In this document: positions 57,172 through 64,000 of the stretch, piece by piece
Numbering within the stretch: the first letter of the stretch is position 1
How the letters are laid out: each line of letters opens with the position of its first letter
Source: Rhizobiaceae bacterium
Lineage (GTDB): Bacteria > Pseudomonadota > Alphaproteobacteria > Rhizobiales > Rhizobiaceae
Direction of reading: 5' to 3'
Length of the DNA stretch: 64,000 bases
Assembly: GCA_023953845.1 (NCBI GenBank)
Contig: JAMLJC010000001.1
Location: 3,978,501-4,042,500, forward strand
Translations under genes and position numbers: made by a program
The notes under the pieces: generated by a model
Told to the model about the DNA's origin: nothing
The model's input: only the letters and a program-made list of their open reading frames with translations
Databases searched by the model: none

Positions 57172-58227
57172 TCAGGTCGCTGTGGGATCGACATCGTCGC
57201 CAAGATAGAAATCCGGGGATCCGAGACGGTTCTTCGCTGTCAGGTGCTGGTGCCAGTAGGGATAGAGAAGCGGCGGCCGGCTGACGTTGTCCAGCCGCTT
57301 GCGTTCCTCGTCGCTCAGTTTCAGGCTCGCGGCGGCGACATTGTCCCTGAACTGAGCTTCCGACGTGCCGCCGACCACGAGCGAGGTGACCGCCGGCCGT
57401 CCGAGCAGCCATGCCAGCGCGATCTGCGCCGGCGACACGCCGCGTCCCTGGGCGATTTCCACCAGCACGTCGACGATGTTCCACAGCCGCTCCTGGTCGC
57501 GGATGGGCGGCTCCCGCCAGCCTTTGCTCTGGCGCGAGGACATGTCGCCACGCCGGTATTTGCCGGACAGCCAGCCGCCGGCGATCGGGCTCCAGACGAG
57601 AATGCCGAGGCCCTGATCGACGGAGACAGGTTGAAGTTCGTACTCCGCCTCGCGGGCTTCCAGCGTATAGTGGATCTGCTGGGTGACGAAGCGCGGCCAC
57701 GCGTTGCGGTCGCTGATCGCCAGCGCCTTCATGACGTGCCAGGCGGAATAGTTCGAGCAGCCGATGTAGCGGATCTTGCCCTGCGACACCAAGGTCTCGA
57801 GGGCGGAAAGCGTTTCCTCCAGAGGCGTCATACCATCCCACTGGTGCACGTAGTAGATATCGATAACGTCCGTCTTCAGCCGTTTCAGGCTCGCCTCGCA
57901 CTGACGGATGATGTGGTAACGCGACAGGCCGAGATCGTTCGGGCCGTCACCCATCGGCATGCGCACCTTCGAGGCGATCAGCACGTCGCCCTTGCGCTTG
58001 CCGCCGAGCGCGTTGCCGATGATCTCCTCCGAAAGGCCGCGCGAATAGACGTTTGCCGTATCGAGCAGGTTGATGCCGGAATCGATGCAGAGGTCGATCA
58101 AACGGCTTGCTTCCGCCTGCTGCGTCGTGCCGGTCGCGGCGAAGGGGCCACCGCCGCCGAAGGTCATCGTGCCCATGGTGATGGTCGAGACCCGCAGTCC
58201 CGAACGGCCGAGATAGCGATATTCCAT
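57172..58227 (-). CDS. Aldo/keto reductase
   Basis: A 351-residue NADPH-dependent oxidoreductase with a TIM-barrel fold. MEYRYLGRSGLRVSTITMGT is the family start. The catalytic tetrad is represented by DTANVYSRGLSEEIIGNAL (Asp, Tyr), IASKVRMPMGDG (Lys) and YYVHQWDGMTPLEETL (His). It is closest to YajO/general-stress-type members. GGGAGA precedes the ATG at 58227. The substrate is unknown. Confidence 0.87.
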   Translation of the reverse strand: MEYRYLGRSGLRVSTITMGTMTFGGGGPFAATGTTQQAEASRLIDLCIDSGINLLDTANVYSRGLSEEIIGNALGGKRKGDVLIASKVRMPMGDGPNDLGLSRYHIIRQCEASLKRLKTDVIDIYYVHQWDGMTPLEETLSALETLVSQGKIRYIGCSNYSAWHVMKALAISDRNAWPRFVTQQIHYTLEAREAEYELQPVSVDQGLGILVWSPIAGGWLSGKYRRGDMSSRQSKGWREPPIRDQERLWNIVDVLVEIAQGRGVSPAQIALAWLLGRPAVTSLVVGGTSEAQFRDNVAAASLKLSDEERKRLDNVSRPPLLYPYWHQHLTAKNRLGSPDFYLGDDVDPTAT

Positions 58228-58455
58228 CGTGGCGTCTCCCTGTAAGTCGATGGCCGCGGCGGCGCGGCAGGCGGGCCGGAACGTGCTTTTTTCCGCGTCG
58301 CGGCACAAGAGGAATCTTGATGGTGATGTCTGGTCCGGACCGATATGTCCATCGCGACACATCCTGTGAATCCGGAGACAATCGCGCCGGTTTGACTCGA
58401 CCTCTCGGCTCGACGGCGCGACACTGGGGCGTCCGAATCCCTACATGGCTGATTG

Positions 58456-61400
58456 ATGTCCGACCGACCCATCCGCGATCCGATCCGCCGCGCCGTCTCT
58501 GTTGCGGTGGCGGCGCCCGCCTTGCGGCCGTTCATCCACCTGCGCGTGCACTCGGCCTACTCGCTGCTGGAAGGCGCGCTGCCGGTCGGCAAGATCATCG
58601 GCCATGCGATGAAGGACAACGCGCCGGCGATCGCCGTCACCGACACGAACAATCTTTTCGGCGCACTGGAATTCGCGCAGAAGGCGACGAAAGAGGGCCT
58701 GCAACCGATCATCGGCTGCCAGATCGACGTGCATTTCTCCGGCGATCAGGGGCAGCAGGGCAGGGTGGGGCAGCGGCGGCATGGCGCCGAACTCAGGCCG
58801 TTGGTGCTGATCGCCGCGACCGAGACCGGCTACGCCAATCTGGTCGATCTGGTGAGCGCGGCCTATCTCGACACGCCGCCCGGCGAGCCGGTGCATGTCA
58901 CCACTGACGACCTGCGCACGCGCGCGGAAGGCATCATCTGCCTGACAGGCGGCCCGCGCGGGCCGATCGGAACGGCGTTGAAGAGCGATCACGCGGAGCT
59001 GGCGGAAAACCGGCTGCTTACGCTGAAGGAGATGTTCGGTGACCGTCTCTATGTCGAGATCGAGCGGCTGGCGGGTTACGATCGCCGTCTGGAAGCGGCG
59101 ACCGTCGATCTGGCCTACCGTCACGAACTGCCGCTCGTCGCCACCAACGAGGCGTTCTTCCCGGCGCGCGATTCTTTCGAGGCGCATGACGCGCTGATCG
59201 CCATCGCCGATGGTTCGGTGGTTGCCTCGGACGACCGCCGGCGTCTGACGCCGGACAACTATCTGAAAAATCAGTCCGAAATGTCGGCGCTGTTCGCTGA
59301 CCTGCCCGAGGCGATCGACAACACCGTCGAGATCGCCATGCGCTGCTCCTACTATCCGCAGAAGCGCAAGCCGATCCTGCCGCGTTTCACCAAGGTCGGC
59401 ACGGCCGATCCGGCCGAGGCCGAGAAGGCGGAAGCGGAGGAGTTGCGGCGCTTCGCCCATGAAGGTCTGGAAATGCGGTTCCGGACGCAGGGTCTGACGC
59501 CGGGCTTTTCCGAGGACGACTATCGCCGGCGTCTCGACTACGAACTTGGCGTCATCGAGCGGATGAAGTTCCCCGGCTACTTCCTGATCGTCTCGGACTT
59601 CATCAAATGGGCGAAGGCGCATGACATTCCGGTCGGTCCCGGACGCGGCTCGGGTGCGGGCTCGCTGGTTGCCTATGCGCTCACCATCACCGACATCGAT
59701 CCCCTGCGCTTTTCCCTGCTGTTCGAGCGCTTTCTCAACCCCGACCGCGTGTCGATGCCCGACTTCGACATCGACTTCTGCCAGGACCGCCGCGAGGAGG
59801 TGATCCGATACGTCCAGAGCAAGTACGGGCGCGATCAGGTCGGACAGATCATCACGTTCGGTACATTGCAGGCGCGCGCGGTGCTGCGCGACGTCGGCCG
59901 CGTGCTGCAGATGCCCTACGGACAGGTCGATCGGCTGTGCAAGATGGTGCCGGCCAACCCGGCCAATCCGGTGAAGCTGGCCGACGCTATCGCCAACGAG
60001 CCCCGCTTCGCCGAGGAGGCGGAAAAGGAGCCGATCGTCAACACGCTGCTCGACATGGCGCAAAGGCTCGAAGGCCTCTATCGCCACGCCTCGACGCACG
60101 CGGCCGGCATCGTCATCGGCGATCGGCCGCTGCGGCAGCTCGTGCCGATGTACCGTGATCCGCGCTCCGACATGCCGGTCACCCAGTTCAACATGAAGAT
60201 GGTCGAGGAGGCCGGGCTCGTAAAATTTGACTTCCTCGGCCTGAAGACGCTGACCGTGCTGGAAACGGCGGTGAAGCTGATCCGGCGGCGCGGCATCGAG
60301 ATCGACCTGTCGAAGCTGCCGCTGGACGACGAAAAGACCTATGCCATGCTGTCGCGCGGCGAGGTGGTCGGCGTGTTCCAGGTTGAAAGCGCGGGCATGC
60401 GCAAGGCGCTGATCGGCATGAAGCCGGACCGCATCGAGGACATCATCGCGCTGGTTGCGCTCTACCGGCCGGGGCCGATGGAGAACATCCCGACCTACAA
60501 CGCGCGCAAGCACAAGGAAGAGGAGATCGCCTCGATCCATCCGAAGATCGATCATCTTGTCGCGGAGACGCAGGGAGTCATCGTTTATCAGGAACAGGTG
60601 ATGCAGATCGCGCAGGAGCTGTCCGGCTACTCGCTCGGCGAAGCCGATCTCTTGCGCCGCGCCATGGGCAAGAAGATCCGCGCGGAGATGGACAAGCAGC
60701 GAGAGCGCTTCGTCACCGGTGCGGTCGAGCGCGGCGTCGGCAAGCCGCAGGCCGATTTCATCTTCGACCTTCTGGCGAAATTCGCCGACTACGGCTTCAA
60801 CAAGTCGCACGCGGCTGCCTACGCGGTCGTGTCCTACCAGACCGCCTATCTGAAGGCTCATTATCCGGTCGAGTTCCTGGCGGCGTCGATGACGCTCGAC
60901 ATGTCGAACACCGACAAGCTCGCTGACTTCCGACAGGACGCCATCCGTCTCGGCATCGAGGTCGTGCCGCCTTCGGTCAAGACGTCGTTCCGCGATTTCG
61001 AGGTCGGCGAGAACCGGATTTTCTATGCTCTTGCCGCCATCAAAGGCGTCGGCGACGCGGCGGTCGAGCACATCGTGGAAAAGCGCAGGGAGAAGCAGTT
61101 CGAGAGTCTTGAGGATTTCTGCGAGCGCATTGATCCGAAGATCGTCGGCAAACGCGTCTTCGAAAGCCTCATCATGGCCGGCGCCTTCGACTGCTTCGGT
61201 CATGATCGTGCGTCGATGATGGCGGGCGTGGAGCGCATGATGGGCATGGCTTCGCGCGCCAACGAGAATGCCGCGATGGGCATCATCGACATGTTCGGTG
61301 CGTCGTCCGCCGCGCGTTCGGAACGCATCCAGTTTCCGGCCTGCGATCCGTGGTTACCGGCGGATCGTCTGCATCGCGAATTTCAGGCCGTGGGCTTCTA

Positions 61401-61977
61401 CCTCTCGGCGCATCCACTGGATGAATACAAGGCCGTGCTGCAAAAGATGCGCGTGCAGAACTGGGCGGATTTCTCCGTCGCCGTGAAGCGCGGCGCGACG
61501 GCTGGGCGTCTGGCAGGTACGGTAACGTCGAAGCAGGAGCGCAAGACGCGCACCGGAAACAAGATGGGTGTCGTGAATTTCTCCGATACGTCCGGCCAGT
61601 ATGAAGCGGTGATGTTCTCCGAAACGCTGGCGCAGTATCGCGATCTGCTCGAACCCGGCAAATCCGTCGTGATCATCGTCAAGGCCGAAGACCGTCCGGA
61701 AGGCGTCAACCTGCGCATAGAGGCGGTACAGTCTCTGGAGGACGAAGCCAGCCGCGTGCAGAAAGCGCTGCGCATCTTCGTGCGCGACCCCAAACCCGTC
61801 AGCATGCTTGCCTCGCAGTTGAACGTGAAGGGCGAAGGGCAGGTGAGCTTCGTCGTCATCAAGGATGGAGCGCAGGGCGAGGTCGAAATCGCGCTGCCGG
61901 ATCGCTATCGCATCTCGCCGCAGGTGGCGTCCGCCATGCGGGCGGTGCCGGGCGTGGTTGAGGTCGAACTGGTCTGA
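58456..61977 (+). CDS. dnaE: DNA polymerase III subunit alpha
   Basis: The replicative polymerase, 1,173 residues. The PHP domain begins at FIHLRVHSAYSLLEGALPVG. The polymerase core shows GPGRGSGAGSLVAYALTITD near 395 and the catalytic PDFDIDFCQDRREEVIRYV near 435. GFNKSHAAAYAVVSYQTAYL and a C-terminal OB fold (AGRLAGTVTSKQERKTRTG) follow. The ATG at 58456 is preferred to an in-frame TTG one codon earlier. Confidence 0.95.
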   Translation: MSDRPIRDPIRRAVSVAVAAPALRPFIHLRVHSAYSLLEGALPVGKIIGHAMKDNAPAIAVTDTNNLFGALEFAQKATKEGLQPIIGCQIDVHFSGDQGQQGRVGQRRHGAELRPLVLIAATETGYANLVDLVSAAYLDTPPGEPVHVTTDDLRTRAEGIICLTGGPRGPIGTALKSDHAELAENRLLTLKEMFGDRLYVEIERLAGYDRRLEAATVDLAYRHELPLVATNEAFFPARDSFEAHDALIAIADGSVVASDDRRRLTPDNYLKNQSEMSALFADLPEAIDNTVEIAMRCSYYPQKRKPILPRFTKVGTADPAEAEKAEAEELRRFAHEGLEMRFRTQGLTPGFSEDDYRRRLDYELGVIERMKFPGYFLIVSDFIKWAKAHDIPVGPGRGSGAGSLVAYALTITDIDPLRFSLLFERFLNPDRVSMPDFDIDFCQDRREEVIRYVQSKYGRDQVGQIITFGTLQARAVLRDVGRVLQMPYGQVDRLCKMVPANPANPVKLADAIANEPRFAEEAEKEPIVNTLLDMAQRLEGLYRHASTHAAGIVIGDRPLRQLVPMYRDPRSDMPVTQFNMKMVEEAGLVKFDFLGLKTLTVLETAVKLIRRRGIEIDLSKLPLDDEKTYAMLSRGEVVGVFQVESAGMRKALIGMKPDRIEDIIALVALYRPGPMENIPTYNARKHKEEEIASIHPKIDHLVAETQGVIVYQEQVMQIAQELSGYSLGEADLLRRAMGKKIRAEMDKQRERFVTGAVERGVGKPQADFIFDLLAKFADYGFNKSHAAAYAVVSYQTAYLKAHYPVEFLAASMTLDMSNTDKLADFRQDAIRLGIEVVPPSVKTSFRDFEVGENRIFYALAAIKGVGDAAVEHIVEKRREKQFESLEDFCERIDPKIVGKRVFESLIMAGAFDCFGHDRASMMAGVERMMGMASRANENAAMGIIDMFGASSAARSERIQFPACDPWLPADRLHREFQAVGFYLSAHPLDEYKAVLQKMRVQNWADFSVAVKRGATAGRLAGTVTSKQERKTRTGNKMGVVNFSDTSGQYEAVMFSETLAQYRDLLEPGKSVVIIVKAEDRPEGVNLRIEAVQSLEDEASRVQKALRIFVRDPKPVSMLASQLNVKGEGQVSFVVIKDGAQGEVEIALPDRYRISPQVASAMRAVPGVVEVELV

Positions 61978-62057
61978 GGGCGCCTTTCAGGAAAGACCTG
62001 CGCCAATGGTGCCGGCGCGGGCGAGACTGGCAGGCTAAGCGCTGGTTCGGTGCCGCG

Positions 62058-63179
62058 TCACTGCAAGCGCATGAGCAGCCCGGCAATGAGACGCGTTCGC
62101 TTCTCCAGGCTGTCGATCTCGATATATTCTTCCAGCGTGTGTAGCCCGCGGCCGGTCAGCCCCAGTCCATCCAGTGTCGGGATGCCCGCATGGCCGGTAA
62201 AGTTGGCGTCCGATCCACCTCCGTCGCTGCCATGATCGATTGCCTGGCCGAGTTCGAGGGCAATGCCGCGCGCGAGTTCGTATAGCTTCAGCGTTTCAGG
62301 GCTCGGCTCCCATACGGGTCTCGCCACGCTGGGCTCGACGCCGAAGGAAGGTCCCCCTTCGTCGAAGGCGAGCGCCATCAGCTTCTGCTCGGCCAGGTCG
62401 AGGTCGGCCTGCCTTTTGGCCATGCTGAGCGCTTCCGCATTGCAGAGCGTCGGCACGCAGTTCACCCATTGCCCGCCATGGATCGTGCCGACGCTGAAAG
62501 TGTAGTCTTCCGTGGTCAGCGCCTCGATCTCGATGATCTTGCGCGCCATCAGGCTGATCGCTGATCTCCCGTCCTTCAATGCCTGCCCCGCATGGCTCGG
62601 ACGCCCTCGGGCTGCCAGTCTGTATCGCGAGATCGCGTAGCGTCCGGTGACGAGGCCCCCCGCACCGAGCGCCGGTTCCGGCACCAGAACGTATTTGTTC
62701 CGGCTCGCCATGTCCTCGATAAGGCCGCGCGTGCTCGGGCTTCCCACTTCCTCGTCGGACGTGAGCAGGACCGTCACCGGAAGCGGTGTCTTGCGGCCCA
62801 CGCGGCTCAGGCTGGCTATGGCTTCCAGTGCGGCGACGCAGCCGCCTTTCATGTCGAGGATGCCGGGACCGGAGCAACGTCCGTCCTTGATCGCGAAGGG
62901 CAGCACCTCCAGCGTTCCGACAGGGTGGACAGTGTCCAGATGCCCCATGACGAGAATGCCGGGGCCGGTTGCGCCAAATTGCGCGACCACGCAGTCGCCA
63001 TAGCCCATCGTCCCGGGAATCCGGGCCGTCCGTCCGCCGATGGATGCGAGGTCGTCCGCAGCCCGGTCCATTGCCTTGTTTACGGCGGCGCTGTCGAAGG
63101 TCGGGCTTTCGATTTCCACCCAGCCGCGCAGGCGCTCGAGCGCGGCATCGGCATCAAAAGGCAGGTCTTGCATATTCAT
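62058..63179 (-). CDS. M20-family metallopeptidase
   Basis: A 373-residue zinc peptidase of the glutamate carboxypeptidase type. The zinc-binding residues are in VMGHLDTVHPVGT, GPGILDMKGGCVAA and LLTSDEEVGSPSTRG (Glu-Glu), and in GGGSDANFTG and GLHTLEEYIE near the end. The lid domain between them is present. A carboxypeptidase acting on glutamyl or acyl-amino acid substrates is likely. It lies 53 bp from the FadR-type regulator on the same strand. Confidence 0.87.
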   Translation of the reverse strand: MNMQDLPFDADAALERLRGWVEIESPTFDSAAVNKAMDRAADDLASIGGRTARIPGTMGYGDCVVAQFGATGPGILVMGHLDTVHPVGTLEVLPFAIKDGRCSGPGILDMKGGCVAALEAIASLSRVGRKTPLPVTVLLTSDEEVGSPSTRGLIEDMASRNKYVLVPEPALGAGGLVTGRYAISRYRLAARGRPSHAGQALKDGRSAISLMARKIIEIEALTTEDYTFSVGTIHGGQWVNCVPTLCNAEALSMAKRQADLDLAEQKLMALAFDEGGPSFGVEPSVARPVWEPSPETLKLYELARGIALELGQAIDHGSDGGGSDANFTGHAGIPTLDGLGLTGRGLHTLEEYIEIDSLEKRTRLIAGLLMRLQ

Positions 63180-63232
63180 GACATGGTGGCTTTCAGGCGC
63201 GGTCGCGAAACGACGGAAGAGGGGGTATCGAA

Positions 63233-64000
63233 TTATTCCTCGGCCTGGCGCACGCTGGGGGAACGCGGATCGATGCCGCTCATGCCGTTGACCGCCGTTG
63301 CGAGATCGAGGCTCGCCGCCATCGATTGATCGATCAGCGCGCGATCGAACGCCATTTCCATATTTTCGACCATCGCGGCGGCTTCCCGGATGTGATCCAG
63401 CATAAGGCTGGCCGCCGCCTCGGAATCCCGGCGCCGAAGCGCTGCGAGAATCTCGTCATGGGCGTGGATCACATGCTCGGTGAAGTGCTGATCATTGCCC
63501 TGCGCGACGGACTTGGGCGTCACCAGCGAATAGAGGATGTGATTCATGAAGATGCAGAAGAACCGCAGGAGAACGTTGGGCACCCGGTTCGCGATGATAT
63601 GGTGGAACTGAAGTTCGGCCGCGCGATGGATGGCAGGGCCAAGCTCGCCATGAGCGCCACGATGGCAGATGTCGATGGTCTGCTGCATCGCGTCGAAATC
63701 CGCTTCGGTCAGATGATCGATTGCGGCGGCGACCATGATCGGTTCGAGGATGACGCGCGTCTCGTATATGGTGTGAGCGTCGAGCGCCCTGAAGAAGAAA
63801 TAGGGCGTGAGCAGTTGCATCGCCCGGTCTTCGGGCACTTCCGTCAGCCGCGCGCCGCCGTTCGGGCCGGTCTGGATCTCGACAAGCCCCTGGACTTCCA
63901 GCGCCTTCAGGGTTTCGCGCAGCGTGCCGCGGCTGCCCCCGAACATGGCCATCAGGTCTTTTTCCTGAGGAAGGCGATCGCCGGGCTTGCGGCCGGTCAG
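63233..64000 (-). CDS. FadR/GntR-type transcriptional regulator, 5' end outside window
   Basis: At least 256 codons are present, and the frame is open to the window edge. LTGRKPGDRLPQEKDLMAMF and GGSRGTLRETLKALEVQGLV are the GntR winged helix; the rest is an FCD-type ligand-binding domain with helices such as HIIANRVPNVLLRFFCIFM and HVIHAHDEILAALRRRD. It probably controls the M20 peptidase gene downstream. The start lies beyond position 64000. Confidence 0.9.
   Translation of the reverse strand: MTGRKPGDRLPQEKDLMAMFGGSRGTLRETLKALEVQGLVEIQTGPNGGARLTEVPEDRAMQLLTPYFFFRALDAHTIYETRVILEPIMVAAAIDHLTEADFDAMQQTIDICHRGAHGELGPAIHRAAELQFHHIIANRVPNVLLRFFCIFMNHILYSLVTPKSVAQGNDQHFTEHVIHAHDEILAALRRRDSEAAASLMLDHIREAAAMVENMEMAFDRALIDQSMAASLDLATAVNGMSGIDPRSPSVRQAEE

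Noticed and set aside
58441..61203. A 920-codon minus-strand frame
   Set aside because: It is the antisense shadow of dnaE, typical of GC-rich coding DNA, with no recognisable domain.

Overview
The window is GC-rich alphaproteobacterial chromosome, most like Rhizobiales (Mesorhizobium/Phyllobacteriaceae relatives). This rests on the complete aapJQMP amino-acid transporter operon, a DUF982 protein, a Bpt-type leucyltransferase, a ppk-ppx pair, and the style of dnaE, aspS and parC. The assignment is inferred from protein character, not from a search.

Left chromosomal flank (1-3881): gpt, a tandem UspA-domain protein, a CinA-like molybdopterin-binding-domain protein, wrbA, a 268-bp palindromic repeat element with 33-bp inverted ends, a terminator and a DUF982 gene.

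Integrated element (3882-34415, unit length 30,488 bp): a 46-bp direct repeat of the 3' part of a tRNA-Pro(TGG) gene bounds it. The broken copy (attL) lies beside a P4-type tyrosine integrase; the intact tRNA is at the right end. Each end also carries the same 26-bp tandem motif in the same orientation, a candidate integrase arm site. Modules from left to right: integrase, an unknown gene, a phased operator-like array and an AlpA-like regulator; a tightly coupled replication operon (SSB-like, winged-helix, Toprim/TopoVI-A-like, Toprim primase-like, DUF3987 helicase/primase-like); a virion-like operon of three large proteins (518, 699 and 787 aa) that resemble phage DNA-ejection proteins, the last joining a SleB-like and an M23 peptidoglycan hydrolase; XRE/HGG and ParB-like fragments and a secreted-protein gene split by an IS3-family insertion; an A+T-richer pair (P-loop and GIY-YIG-like) on the minus strand; a minus-strand control block with an XRE repressor; a divergent early-type operon (two Tat-signal proteins, two S24-like proteins, a GcrA-like protein); and right-end cargo (a cupredoxin-fused copper nitrite reductase, an exported protein, an ExoIII-family nuclease). 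I find no capsid, portal, terminase, tail, relaxase or conjugation genes, so the element looks like a phage satellite or a reduced prophage rather than an ICE.

The element is also rich in short-period DNA repeats: CGAC every 10 bp, several 9-bp-period arrays that stay in frame where they lie in genes, a 30-bp exact duplicate 20 kb apart, palindromic operators around the repressor, and a coding repeat that doubles as a palindromic site.

Right chromosomal flank (34416-64000): metC, aapJQMP, an FAD monooxygenase with a zinc-finger protein, ppk-ppx, rnd, an MFS transporter, aspS, pcp, an exported unknown, parC, an EamA transporter, bpt, an RDD protein, an aldo/keto reductase, dnaE, an M20 peptidase, and a FadR-type regulator that runs off the window.
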